A stretch of DNA of 64,000 nucleotides from an uncultured Rubripirellula sp. GTDB taxonomy: Bacteria > Planctomycetota > Planctomycetia > Pirellulales > Pirellulaceae. The stretch covers positions 109,127 through 173,126 of the forward strand of contig CALIBL010000016.1 in the NCBI GenBank assembly GCA_938045805.1, in the 5' to 3' direction. Under the pieces are notes generated by a model. The model worked only from the letters and a program-made list of their open reading frames with translations, ran no database searches and was not told the origin of the DNA. This document shows positions 53,735 through 63,167 of the stretch, piece by piece (the first letter of the stretch is position 1; every line of letters begins with the position of its first letter). The position numbers were made by a program, and so were the translations under genes.

Positions 53735-54580
53735 CTACGGCTTCACGCACCAATCAAAGCCCTTACGGACCATCTGCTGCCACGCCTCTGCCTCGATGGT
53801 TTCATTGTGATGCCCGAGTGAGATCCCAAACACTTTAACACCCTCATAGCGATTGAGCCAAACCACCGGTTCAGGCTTCATGGTTTCGTCGCTATGCGAG
53901 GTCGCAAGAACCTCAGTGTTCGGCCATACTTTTTCAATGATGTACAGTTCGCCATTGGGTGTATCCCAGCCATCACCCAAAATGGAATCGAAACCGAAAG
54001 CGACTCCCGCCTCAGTTGCCTCGACCCGCAGAGACCGCTTGAGCCTTTCATGGCGACGACTGGTCACGCCCAACAAAGACCGCCAAAGGTCAGCTGCAGG
54101 TGAATTACGGTAAGAATGCATCGAACAGTGAATCACAATCGCAGGAATGCCCGTTGAAACATGCCCGTCCACAATCCCCTTGACAAACTCAGCGTCCTCA
54201 ACGCCGCCATAACACTCATTGTGAATCACGAGATCATAATCACTGATCCAATCTTTACTTTGGTATACATCAACCTTTAGATCGCGGTCGGTCCCATACT
54301 CCAAAATCGTCCAATCAATATTACTGTGGCTTTTGGACAGACCATCTCGAATTAGTCTCTTCTGGTTTTGATAGTCGTGACAACATCCGCCAGTAATCAA
54401 AAGCACTTTCAATGTGCCTGTTTTTGACTCGATGTCACTTGCATCCAAAACTTGTGCAAGAGCGGGAGCACTGAACATGCTCAGGAACATAGCAGTCGCC
54501 AAAAAGGTAACCGCCAGCAATTTGGAATCTGGGCAACGCAAGGTATTCAATACGGCAGGACATCGGAAAATGAGCAGCAT
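53735..54580 (-). CDS. ThuA domain-containing exported protein
   Basis: ATG 54580 is the likely start, giving 281 residues with a signal peptide (LLAVTFLATAMFLSMFSAPA). The ThuA-like glutamine-amidotransferase fold follows: KVLLITGGCCHDYQNQ, YDLVIHNECYGGVED, AIVIHCSMHSYRN, LLGVTSRRHE and VFGISLGHHNETI. ThuA proteins are linked to trehalose and other sugar use in some bacteria, but the reaction is unproven. A paralogue lies at 56708-57508. Confidence 0.88.
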   Translation of the reverse strand: MLLIFRCPAVLNTLRCPDSKLLAVTFLATAMFLSMFSAPALAQVLDASDIESKTGTLKVLLITGGCCHDYQNQKRLIRDGLSKSHSNIDWTILEYGTDRDLKVDVYQSKDWISDYDLVIHNECYGGVEDAEFVKGIVDGHVSTGIPAIVIHCSMHSYRNSPAADLWRSLLGVTSRRHERLKRSLRVEATEAGVAFGFDSILGDGWDTPNGELYIIEKVWPNTEVLATSHSDETMKPEPVVWLNRYEGVKVFGISLGHHNETIEAEAWQQMVRKGFDWCVKP

Positions 54581-54913
54581 GGTGCGGAACGAACTCGATT
54601 GAGGAAGGAAAAACGGTAGGACAAATCGCCCCTCTCCGCTCAAAAAACTCTCAGTAAAACAAGGAGGTACAAAGGTAACTAGGATCTAATGTAGCGGTTC
54701 GAAGCAGACAAAGTGCCCTACAAAAACATGGAGAGCAAAGATTCTTACCTCGCACGGCACAAAATCTGCTCCGCTTGGAGGTGATCTTAGATTCCACTGC
54801 CAAATCGCATTACCTTCACCGGTGTCACTTCAAGCCAACAGCATCAGTCCCCAGAATGTGACACCTGCATCCAGCATGGGACACAAAGGTGCTAAACCAA
54901 TCACAAGAGCCAA

Positions 54914-55435
54914 ATGATGTTGGGTAAATTACTTGCAGCATTCATCCTCATTCCCCTGATTGAATTCATCCTTTTAGTGGAAGTCGCTGCGCGAACCAGC
55001 TTTGGAACCACCTTCCTCATTGTGATCGCAACTGGAATCCTAGGTTCTGTATTGGCACGACGCGAAGGCGTTGAGGCTTGGAAACGATTTCACTTAGCGA
55101 TGAATCAGGGACGGGTCCCAAGTAAAGAAATCCAAGACGGTTTGATGATCGTGTTTGCTGGCGCGTTACTTCTCACACCTGGTTTACTCACGGACGCTTT
55201 GGGATTTCTGCTTCTAACCCCCGCTGGCAGAGCTTTGGCTAAACACTGGGTGATCAACCGATACATCGGAAACTTCCAGGTGCACATGTCGACCCAAGGG
55301 TTTGAACGCGGATTTGAAACTCAGGAATATGAAACGCATCGAGACAAATCTAGCGACAACACTGCATACTCGGACTACGCGTCCCGATCACAAGATGCAA
55401 TTGATATTGAAGTGGTGCGAAAAGAAGAGAAGTAA
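54914..55435 (+). CDS. fxsA: FxsA family membrane protein
   Basis: A 173-residue protein with the FxsA core: MLGKLLAAFILIPLIEFILL, the helix TFLIVIATGILGSVLARREG, VEAWKRFHLAMNQGRVPSKE and LLLTPGLLTDALGFLLLTPA. Three to four membrane helices precede a hydrophilic tail (about residues 130-173). In E. coli, FxsA overproduction relieves exclusion of phage T7 by the F plasmid; its normal role is unknown. It stands alone between convergent genes. Confidence 0.9.
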   Translation: MMLGKLLAAFILIPLIEFILLVEVAARTSFGTTFLIVIATGILGSVLARREGVEAWKRFHLAMNQGRVPSKEIQDGLMIVFAGALLLTPGLLTDALGFLLLTPAGRALAKHWVINRYIGNFQVHMSTQGFERGFETQEYETHRDKSSDNTAYSDYASRSQDAIDIEVVRKEEK

Positions 55436-55449
55436 GGGCAAAAAGTCAC

Positions 55450-56607
55450 TTAAGCCCTGACGGCTTGAGCGTTGGGCAAGACCGTTATCTGTCCCGTCAG
55501 ATTGAGGTAAGTGACGGCGTAAATCAGAGGCACAAACGCTCCAACTGCGAGCATTGCAGGAATCAGCCCTAGGATGCAAGCAAGTACCCCCAAAATGAAC
55601 GCAATCACCGAAATTGCAGAAACCACCAACAACAAAAGTATCAGAGTGATTTGATTGTTCTTTGTGATTCGCCATGACGTTGCGACCGCGTCCCATGGCC
55701 CGCAATGCTGATCGATTACCAAAAGTTGGCTCATGGAAAAACGAATTGACAGAACTATGAACGGAATCAGCCCTAAACCCACCCCAGCAAGACCTACCGT
55801 CATGATGGTGTTAGGATCCTGATCCGTGGCGAATGCAATCCCAACAGGAAGCCCCACAAAGACTGCCGCCAGCAGACCTAGCAAGCAGACAACCATTAAC
55901 GCTGCTCCAACAGCAGACAGCATCAATGATCCGGCGGAAAAAATCCTAGCGAAATCAACTCCTTTGCCGCGACAAAGATCGAGCATCACAAGCGACTGGC
56001 CTAACTGCACCCAAAACCCAACTAGCCATGCAAATGCAGCAAGAGAGATTTGTGTGGCAACCTGAATGGCAGGATCGATACCTGGCAACGCCTCGACCGC
56101 AACCGAAAGTAGTTGTTGAACGAAACCTACTCCGTAATTGACACCCGCAACAATGATGACCGTCACGACCGCCATCGCCCAATAGTGCTTAAACAGGACC
56201 CAAGATGACTCGATCACCGTATCAATGGCGATCACCGTCGGGCGGATCTCTCCTGTCTCCAAAAGTGGCTCACCAACAACCGGCGAGACTGGGGCATAGG
56301 GGTTGCTCTCCTCAATCACTGAGTAACGACTGTCACCATCGTCCCCCAGCAATGGATCGGTAAAAGACGATAGGCGATCCGATGTGGATTCACCCTGCGA
56401 CGCTACAATTTGCCCTAACTGCTGCGAAGCTGAGGCAGTGCTGCCTTCACGACTAAGCAGACTACTAGAATTCGTCTCATTTGAGTCAAAATGCTCCGAT
56501 GCGGTGAACACCTCTGAGCAATTCGGGCATCGAGATTTCTTGCCAAGATTTTCTTCTGCGATGCGCAGGACAGATTGGCACTGCGGACAGCTAAGTTCTA
56601 CCGCCAT
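55450..56607 (-). CDS. Zinc-ribbon membrane protein
   Basis: A 385-residue protein. It begins with a four-cysteine MJ0042-like zinc ribbon (CPQCQSVLRIAEENLGKKSR then CPNC). A hydrophilic stretch (about 40-130) leads to a membrane part with about six helices (AMAVVTVIIVAGVNYGVGFV, SLMLSAVGAALMVVCLLGLL). The membrane part resembles DUF975/DUF4013-type integral proteins. Function unknown; in the cytoplasmic membrane with the ribbon inside. It converges on fxsA with a 14-base gap. Confidence 0.75.
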   Translation of the reverse strand: MAVELSCPQCQSVLRIAEENLGKKSRCPNCSEVFTASEHFDSNETNSSSLLSREGSTASASQQLGQIVASQGESTSDRLSSFTDPLLGDDGDSRYSVIEESNPYAPVSPVVGEPLLETGEIRPTVIAIDTVIESSWVLFKHYWAMAVVTVIIVAGVNYGVGFVQQLLSVAVEALPGIDPAIQVATQISLAAFAWLVGFWVQLGQSLVMLDLCRGKGVDFARIFSAGSLMLSAVGAALMVVCLLGLLAAVFVGLPVGIAFATDQDPNTIMTVGLAGVGLGLIPFIVLSIRFSMSQLLVIDQHCGPWDAVATSWRITKNNQITLILLLLVVSAISVIAFILGVLACILGLIPAMLAVGAFVPLIYAVTYLNLTGQITVLPNAQAVRA

Positions 56608-56707
56608 GAAATGCCCCGAAACAAAGACGCGATGCAGAAGATATGAAGTAAAAGCAGCATTGAACTGTTCGGTTGTGTGATCAACCGAAGAGCCTTTTTA
56701 CGCAAGT

Positions 56708-57508
56708 TCACTCAGCTGCAGAAACGTTACCCGTCGCCCACAATACCCCATTGGTTAAGGCCTGCAGGAACACTTCATCTTGAAAAGTTTCGTTGGAATG
56801 CCCGTAGGTCGTACCGAACACTCGACATTTCCCGAAGCGATTGGTCCAAAAAACCGGGTGTTTTTGACCAGTCTTTTCACTGGTTGAGGTGGCTAGCACC
56901 TCCGTGTTGGGCCACACTTTTTCGATAATGTACAGCTCATCCAATGCACTCCTATACCCGCTTGGGAAACCCTTCATGATTGGATGTGACGACTCCACCA
57001 CTTCGATCGGATAGTGACTCTTATGTTCATGACGTCGACTCGTGACGCCAAGAAATTCCCGCCAGTCATCGATTTCAGCTGAGCGGTACGTGTGCATGGC
57101 ACAGTGAATCACAACCGCATTGACTCCCTTGCGGTGAACATCGGTAATCCGTCGGATATAACCCGCTTCCGTAGTATTGGCAAAACATTCATTGTGGATG
57201 ACCAAGTCGTATCCATCAGCCCAATCAGCCTTGTCATAGAGTCCTATCTGAGCCGAGGTTCCTGTCCCACCTTCACTGACCACATCCCAAGTAGCTAAGA
57301 CGCCTCTTTTTTTTAAGGCTAGCTGCATCGCCTTGGTTTGAAAGTCATAGTCATGGCAACACCCACTGGTGATCAACAGAATACGTAAGGGATTTTGACT
57401 CGATTGACTCTTTGCCTTGGACTGAACTTCTTGCCCGACTGTACTCAATGTGATGAACGCCGAGAGAGCAACAGACCAAATGCCACGGAGAGAAAACTGA
57501 CGCATCAT
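56708..57508 (-). CDS. ThuA domain-containing exported protein (paralogue)
   Basis: ATG 57508 (or 57505) gives about 266 residues with a signal peptide (RQFSLRGIWSVALSAFITLS). The ThuA motifs match the copy at 53735-54580 closely: RILLITSGCCHDYDFQ, YDLVIHNECFANTTE, AVVIHCAMHTYRS, FLGVTSRRHE and VFGTTYGHSNET. The shared VWPNTEVLATS segment supports recent or strongly constrained duplication. Same uncertain function. Confidence 0.88.
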   Translation of the reverse strand: MMRQFSLRGIWSVALSAFITLSTVGQEVQSKAKSQSSQNPLRILLITSGCCHDYDFQTKAMQLALKKRGVLATWDVVSEGGTGTSAQIGLYDKADWADGYDLVIHNECFANTTEAGYIRRITDVHRKGVNAVVIHCAMHTYRSAEIDDWREFLGVTSRRHEHKSHYPIEVVESSHPIMKGFPSGYRSALDELYIIEKVWPNTEVLATSTSEKTGQKHPVFWTNRFGKCRVFGTTYGHSNETFQDEVFLQALTNGVLWATGNVSAAE

Positions 57509-57635
57509 TAATACATCCAAAAATTACAACAAGCAGTAGCAAATCTAGTTACGAAACAAACCCCGTGAAACAATAGCCGTTAGAGTCTTTGATTTCAGAT
57601 CATCAACCGCACGAACACAACGACAAAGATAGAAC

Positions 57636-59033
57636 TCAGAACCGATCTTCTACTTCCATGGGTTCCATCACCTTTGTATTCCGTTCGACAGCAATCACGG
57701 TTGTCCTCTGCTTCGATCCATCGCGACTCTCTGCGGTAACCGGCAAGACTTGCCGCTTATCCGGCAGTTCCATCCGAACGGTGAAAGAGCCGTCTTCTCG
57801 AAGCTTCACAGGACGCCCCGCAACCGATACAACCGCCGTTGGAACTGTCTTTCCGAAAACGATTAGCTCAGCATCCACATCGAACGGTAAATTAGCTTGG
57901 CGTAAAAGAGAAGGATCAGCCACAGATTGCCCACTTTCACCCCTAGACGGCATCTGCTTACTCAGCCGATCTTCGAATACATCTCGAAGGTCCTTACTGG
58001 TGTTGTCATTACCGCCGCTAAGCGAATAAATCCTCTCATAATCCTCGGCAATGTCAGACCAGTGCTCATCAAGGCGTTCGCATTCGCCAGGCCGTGGGGT
58101 CTCAACCACATTGCTGCGGCATAAAGCGTGGAAGTCCCCATTGTCAGCCAGATAACCAATCACAACTCGGAAACGTGATGGCGGATCATCAACATCGAGA
58201 TACCACGTATCAACACCACCGTGAATCGTGATATCACGCTCAACGCTCTCCGCCGAGTTCTTATCAACATCCGAGATAGTCAATAAACGCAGCACAGGGG
58301 TCGCAGTATGCCACCGTTCAGCCAGCGATGACTGAGCTCTCTCCACTGATGCACGAGTGATTTCCCAGCTCGCCTGCAACCAAAAAGAATCCCGCACCAA
58401 GAGCACGATGCGATCTTGCAGGGGCTCCTTTGCCCGCTTGCTCGACTTTCCTCGATTGACCGCTGCTCCCGCAACCAAAGTCGCAGTGGACAGATCCTTG
58501 TTCTGCTGCATTGTTTCACGACGTTTTCGCAATTGGGCGCGAATCCTCGCTGTCTTGGCAGATACTTTGGGCTCTGGAAGTTTTGGCAAAGGCTTTGAGG
58601 AGTTGGGGGAGTTTGACCCAACTGACTTGCGTGTTGACTTTGCCTTGGTAGATGAACCTTTTGGCGAGGTCGCCTTCGAAGCAGTATTCGTTTTTTTCGA
58701 ACCAGACCCGCTCTTTGAGCCGACTGGTTTTGAGTTTGACTTCATACCTTTTCGAGTCGGAGATGACTTCGAAACCGAGGTTTTTACAGCTTTGGATTCC
58801 GATAAAGTTGACCGCTTTTGCGAAGCGGATGATTTCGATTTAGAAGCTTTACTCGCACCAGATGTTTTTTTAGCCGAAGAGCTGGCCTGACGTCGAAGCC
58901 GACGATGCACTTTCCGAATTTCATCGATCAGCTCGTCTTTTTTCAGGCCGTGCCAGCCCGGCACACCGTAATTTTTTGCTAAGTCAGCGAGTTCGCGACG
59001 CGTCTGTGACTTCAAATCGGCGGTCGTGATCAT
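57636..59033 (-). CDS. Rho-N/DUF4912 domain protein with a Lys/Ser-rich linker
   Basis: ATG 59033 is chosen because an AGGTG lies a few bases upstream and a clean domain starts there; the frame runs further to 59210. The protein is about 465 residues. A Rho-termination-factor-N-like helical domain comes first (SQTRRELADLAKNYGVPGWH, GLKKDELIDEIRK). A long Lys/Ser/Thr-rich disordered region (about 45-180) follows. DUF4912 comes next (RIVLLVRDSFWLQASWEITR, SRFRVVIGYL). The order suggests a nucleic-acid-associated protein, but DUF4912 has no proven role. It is divergent from the ATP synthase operon. Confidence 0.8.
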   Translation of the reverse strand: MITTADLKSQTRRELADLAKNYGVPGWHGLKKDELIDEIRKVHRRLRRQASSSAKKTSGASKASKSKSSASQKRSTLSESKAVKTSVSKSSPTRKGMKSNSKPVGSKSGSGSKKTNTASKATSPKGSSTKAKSTRKSVGSNSPNSSKPLPKLPEPKVSAKTARIRAQLRKRRETMQQNKDLSTATLVAGAAVNRGKSSKRAKEPLQDRIVLLVRDSFWLQASWEITRASVERAQSSLAERWHTATPVLRLLTISDVDKNSAESVERDITIHGGVDTWYLDVDDPPSRFRVVIGYLADNGDFHALCRSNVVETPRPGECERLDEHWSDIAEDYERIYSLSGGNDNTSKDLRDVFEDRLSKQMPSRGESGQSVADPSLLRQANLPFDVDAELIVFGKTVPTAVVSVAGRPVKLREDGSFTVRMELPDKRQVLPVTAESRDGSKQRTTVIAVERNTKVMEPMEVEDRF

Positions 59034-59888
59034 GTTCACCTCAGAATCTCTCCTGACCCAGCACACCACGATCGGAGGCGTTGGCTCGGTCAATGTGTTG
59101 ATTATCGCCCGTGGCGCACCTTTACCCTCCCTGTGCGGTACAAACATTGCCAGATCCCAACTGATGGCGTTCCATGCAACCAGTCTTTCGTGCTTGAAGC
59201 GTTTACTCACGCATTCAAGCCAAGGTGGCGGGTGACTTGGCGGGGGTGCACAAGAGCGGTTGACCCAACGGCACTCGATGATTCTTCCAACTCGAGACTC
59301 AACTAAGCTCGCGATGGAATCTTACAGGCCGGCGAACCACCATTAATGGCACAATCGTCACCAAAAACCATTATGCCAAGGCTTTTTAAAACTTCTAGTG
59401 AAGACGTGCGGCTTTTAAGCAAACGAGTGCAAGAAACACAGAAAACCCCCGTAAAATACGAAGGAATCGCAAACTGGCCCAGAACAGCCAAACACCCCCC
59501 ATTCCCCCCACATTAACGTGGGTGAATCGTTCCTACTCTCTCCGCGAAATCCAACCAGCAACCAAACTAGACACTCATTCAACCGAGGATCTGCCAGTAC
59601 CAACGGAAGGCATGCCGAATAACGGGTCATACGAGCGGTTCAAAACAAGGCATCCAGCACTGAATTGACCGCACACCTCCACCGTGCGACCTTTAGCCGC
59701 ACACGACACTCGTAACAGTCTCTCAGAGAAGATTTTGGCAGGTTGGCTTTCACACATCCGCACATCAATCGGCTGTCACGCTATCCTAAACATCCGGCAA
59801 AAGACTCCGAAAGCTCGGGCAAAAGCCCTCGAAGGGTCGGTCGTGCAATAAACCCTCGATGAACTGAGATGAACTCAATGGAATCGCC
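59034..59888. other. Intergenic region upstream of the ATP synthase operon
   Basis: About 855 bases without a convincing gene, between the divergent DUF4912 gene and the first accessory gene of the ATP synthase operon. Minus-strand open frames here (59303-60020) have no recognisable similarity. It should contain the ATP operon promoter, which I could not place. Confidence 0.5.
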
Positions 59889-60233
59889 ATGAACAGCACG
59901 CAGTCGAAGCATCGATCCGGCGACCCTACACCGAAAACGAACGGCGCGCCCAGGTGCGAAGCAGAAGAAACAGGGACAACCAACGAAGCCGATTGCAAAA
60001 AGGTAACCAATCAACCGCATGACTATCGGATGCTCGGCGCGGGTTTTGAACTAGCAGGATTCACAATCATCCCCGGCCTCATCGGACTAGCCCTCGACCG
60101 ATGGATTGAATCGGATATTGCATACATATCCGCGTTTGGAACCCTCGCCGGCTTTGTTGCAGGCATGGTTCACTTCATCCGGCAGGCCAATTCCGTTCAG
60201 ACATCCCAAGCCGATCAACAATCGAAACGATGA
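59889..60233 (+). CDS. AtpZ/AtpI-type ATP synthase accessory membrane protein
   Basis: A 114-residue protein. A hydrophilic N-terminal 45 residues precede a pair of membrane helices (LAGFTIIPGLIGLALDRWIE, AYISAFGTLAGFVAGMVHFI), the typical AtpZ (gene 1) layout with the conserved GLALDRW segment. AtpZ proteins sit at the head of many ATP synthase operons and help with assembly of the c-ring or magnesium supply. Its stop overlaps the next start (ATGA). Confidence 0.82.
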   Translation: MNSTQSKHRSGDPTPKTNGAPRCEAEETGTTNEADCKKVTNQPHDYRMLGAGFELAGFTIIPGLIGLALDRWIESDIAYISAFGTLAGFVAGMVHFIRQANSVQTSQADQQSKR

Positions 60234-60730
60234 TTCGCAGCCCAACAGATACCACGACAGCACCTCAACTCAAAGCTCGCTCTTTAACGTTCCGAATAGG
60301 CTCAACGGTTACGCTTATATGGGGCATCATCCTTGGTGGGTCAATGCTTGCGGGATCCTGCCTTTTACCGAGAGAGACGCTGGAAACCACGTTGCGACGT
60401 GACTATTGTCTGATTTCTCTTGGGAACCTTTTCGTTGCCTACCTCACGTTGATGCCCCTGAGGCATTTTCGCCAAACCACAGGCCGCGAAGAAACCCAAG
60501 CCCCATCAAAAATTTCAGCACCAGCGACCTTAGGTGGTTTGATACTGTTCGGAATGACAATTCGATTGATTGGTACCATTGCACTTTTTGTGGCGTGCCG
60601 TTATCAAATGGCGTCGTCGGACCAACTAATCGCTGGGATGTGTATAGCTTGGTACGTCATCTTCTCAGCAGTCATTAACCATGCGATGACCTCTGAGGTG
60701 AAACATTTTGATTCCTTAAACGCGGAGTGA
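60230..60730 (+). CDS. Small membrane protein of the ATP synthase operon (AtpI-like)
   Basis: A 166-residue protein with four hydrophobic segments (TVTLIWGIILGGSMLAGSCL, SLGNLFVAYLTLMPLRHF, TLGGLILFGMTIRLIGTIAL, GMCIAWYVIFSAVINHAMTS). It is translationally coupled to the AtpZ gene and precedes atpB by about 210 bases. Position, size and topology suggest the subunit I role, but sequence similarity to classical AtpI is weak. Confidence 0.6.
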   Translation: MIRSPTDTTTAPQLKARSLTFRIGSTVTLIWGIILGGSMLAGSCLLPRETLETTLRRDYCLISLGNLFVAYLTLMPLRHFRQTTGREETQAPSKISAPATLGGLILFGMTIRLIGTIALFVACRYQMASSDQLIAGMCIAWYVIFSAVINHAMTSEVKHFDSLNAE

Positions 60731-60941
60731 ACTCGGCAAAGCAATCAGCCGAAACCCACTTTCGTTCGGTTTCAAAGCCAAAGCAGGAACGGAACCATCA
60801 AGTCGGTGGTAGCGGTCTCCTTAATCACCAGATTAGGGGCTCGTGCAAACCTGTAATGTGAAGTAAAAAGAGATTTGCCGGCATGTTTCGGCGATCTGTT
60901 CATTTAAGACTTTCCTGAGCCAGCGAAATAGTTGAAACGGG

Positions 60942-61952
60942 ATGAAATTTCTACTTGCCGCCGCCGATCCGCTTAGCCATGCAGTTCCACACAAACTGCA
61001 TTCCGAACCTCTTTTCGAGGTTTCGGTAGGGCAGGGCGATATCCCAGCTCTAAATATCGTGGATGGTATCTACGGGTTTCACATCACCAACCATCTATCG
61101 ATGACTTTTTTCACGGCCATCGTTTTGGTCGCAACATTTTGGCACGTTGCTAAGCGTGTTAAGCCCGCAGGGACGGGTCTTGATGCTTACCGCACACGGG
61201 GAACGGTCGCCCAATTATTCGAAACCATGTGCTCTTTCGTTCGCGACGAACTTACGCGGCCGAACTTGCATGGTCTCACCGACAAGTACATCTATTACAT
61301 TTGGACGATTTTCTTTTTTGCATTATTCGCCAATCTCCTCGGATTAGTGCCGTTTGGATACCTTCTTCAGTTCATCAACAAAGATCTTTCGCATTGGGGA
61401 GGTAGTGCCACCGGGAACCTATCGCTTAATGCGATGATGGCTATGACCAGTTTCTTCGCGGTGATCTACATCGGTATCAAAGAGACGGGGTTGAAAGCGT
61501 TTTTGTCTCACTTCAATCCGCTAGGTTGGGATGATCCAAAAATGCTTTTACTTGGTATTCCACTCTATGTGTTGGAGTGGATGGGCTTGCTGATTAAATG
61601 TGTCGTCTTGGCAATGCGATTGTTCGGAACGATGATGAGCGGGCACTTGGTCATTGCTGCTTTTGTTGGCCTTGTTTTTGTGGCTTGGGAAAGCGGACCG
61701 GTTCTCGGATCTGGTGTTGGGATTGCTGTGGTCTTAGGTGGCGTGGTGCTAACTCTATTGGAAGTTTTCATCTGCTGCTTGCAAGCGTTCATTTTCACCT
61801 TCCTCACGGTCCTTTTCATCTCGATGGTGGCAACGCATCATGGTGACGATCATGGCCACGAAGAACATGACCCTTACAGCGACGAAGACAACATGGACTT
61901 GGACAAACTGATCGACCCGAGTCGTATTACTCCGATGAGTTCGCCGTCTTAG
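60942..61952 (+). CDS. atpB: ATP synthase F0 subunit a
   Basis: A 336-residue subunit a. An extended N-terminal region of about 60 residues precedes the first helix. The essential Arg is in the penultimate helix block (CVVLAMRLFGTMMSGHLVIA); VLEVFICCLQAFIFTFLTVL is the last helix. A His/Asp-rich cytoplasmic tail (HHGDDHGHEEHDPYSDEDN) ends the protein. It forms the proton half-channels next to the c-ring in the inner membrane. First structural gene after the two accessory genes. Confidence 0.96.
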   Translation: MKFLLAAADPLSHAVPHKLHSEPLFEVSVGQGDIPALNIVDGIYGFHITNHLSMTFFTAIVLVATFWHVAKRVKPAGTGLDAYRTRGTVAQLFETMCSFVRDELTRPNLHGLTDKYIYYIWTIFFFALFANLLGLVPFGYLLQFINKDLSHWGGSATGNLSLNAMMAMTSFFAVIYIGIKETGLKAFLSHFNPLGWDDPKMLLLGIPLYVLEWMGLLIKCVVLAMRLFGTMMSGHLVIAAFVGLVFVAWESGPVLGSGVGIAVVLGGVVLTLLEVFICCLQAFIFTFLTVLFISMVATHHGDDHGHEEHDPYSDEDNMDLDKLIDPSRITPMSSPS

Positions 61953-62092
61953 ACGGTGGATTCAAAAACCGATCTGATTTGCGGCCAAACTTAAACGAAA
62001 CACAGTTTATTAAATTCACCCTTTCCCCTTCCTCGGACCAAAACTTTTTGTGACGTCCGAAACACGAGAATTTCCTCAGGAGAGAAGCAGAA

Positions 62093-62347
62093 ATGTTAGA
62101 TTTTGCGATGATTTTGGCTCAGGCGGCAGACGGCGCTGGCCTGGGAATATTAGGTAAAGGCATCGGCATGGGCTTGGTCATCCTTGGCGCTGGTCTAGGT
62201 ATCGGTCGCATCGGTGGTTCAGCGGTTGATTCCATCGCACGTCAACCCGAGGCAAGCGGAACCATCTCCACGCAGATGATCATTTCGGCTGCTCTCGTTG
62301 AGGGTGTTTCCGTTATCGCTTTGATTCTCATGTACATCTTGGCATAA
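62093..62347 (+). CDS. atpE: ATP synthase F0 subunit c
   Basis: An 84-residue two-helix proteolipid. Helix 1 has the Gly-rich GLVILGAGLGIGRIGGSA, the loop has ARQPEA, and helix 2 has the ion-binding Glu at E70 (ALVEGVSVIALILMY). A Gly after this Glu, rather than the Ser-Thr of sodium rings, points to a proton-driven enzyme. A good AGGAG lies before the ATG (CAGGAGAGAAGCAGAA). Confidence 0.96.
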   Translation: MLDFAMILAQAADGAGLGILGKGIGMGLVILGAGLGIGRIGGSAVDSIARQPEASGTISTQMIISAALVEGVSVIALILMYILA

Positions 62348-62464
62348 GTGCGACTAGTTGCTGGGGAGTCGCCTTTGCGGGTGACCCTGCCGAGTAACGG
62401 ATACCACTTATCATAAGAACCTACTGGACGAACCGTTTACCAAGAAGTTCTCAAGGGCGATTCA

Positions 62465-63136
62465 ATGTTGTTACCCGCTGGACGCTTTTGCCTAATGGCC
62501 GCCTCAGCACTGCTGGTACTGATCTCGTTGATGCCGCAAGCATCTGCCGCGGATGAGCAAACGAGTGCGAGCGGTGCCGCCGCAGAGGTTGCTGATCACG
62601 GGGGTGAGAGCCACGACTCCGATCACGGTCATGGTGATCATCCACCATTACTGAGTATTGACATTGGTTCAGCGATCATCAATCTGTTGATCTTCCTCGG
62701 TGTCTTTGTTGTTCTCGCAAAGTTTGTGTGGCCGGTCATTCTGGGCGGCCTACAAGCCCGAGAAGAAAAGATCCACGATGATCTTGCTTCAGCCGAGAAA
62801 GCAAATGCGGATGCGAAGTCACTCCTGACGGAGTATCAGGTCAAGCTTGATGAAGCGGCGAATCAGGTTCAGGAGATGTTGGCGTCCGCCCGTAAGGACG
62901 CTGAGACCGCGGGCCAGCGGATCGTCGATGAAGCAAAATCCGAAGCGAAACGTCAACGTGAACGTGCGGTGAGTGACATCGAGACGGCGAAGAAAGTTGC
63001 GATTTCTGAATTGGCTGGTCAAACATCCGATATGGCGATTCAGGTTGCCAAACAAGTTGTCGGACGCGAATTAAAAGCGGAAGATCATGCCGAATTGATT
63101 CGCCAATCGCTCGATCGTCTTCCAAGCAACAACTAG
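62465..63136 (+). CDS. atpF: ATP synthase F0 subunit b
   Basis: A 223-residue subunit b, longer than typical. The start resembles a signal peptide (CLMAASALLVLISLMPQASA) and is followed by a His-rich segment (DHGGESHDSDHGHGDHPP). The real membrane helix then appears (IINLLIFLGVFVVLAKFVWP), and the long charged coiled coil follows (about 115-215). It forms the peripheral stalk that holds F1 to Fo. It lies in normal order between atpE and atpH. Confidence 0.95.
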   Translation: MLLPAGRFCLMAASALLVLISLMPQASAADEQTSASGAAAEVADHGGESHDSDHGHGDHPPLLSIDIGSAIINLLIFLGVFVVLAKFVWPVILGGLQAREEKIHDDLASAEKANADAKSLLTEYQVKLDEAANQVQEMLASARKDAETAGQRIVDEAKSEAKRQRERAVSDIETAKKVAISELAGQTSDMAIQVAKQVVGRELKAEDHAELIRQSLDRLPSNN

Positions 63137-63167
63137 TTCATTGGTCAGCAAAGAAGCAAATCATTCG

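Noticed and set aside
59303..60020. Overlapping minus-strand open frames before the ATP synthase operon
   Set aside because: Cys/Phe/Arg-rich sequences with several overlapping frames look like non-coding sequence; no similarity is recognised.
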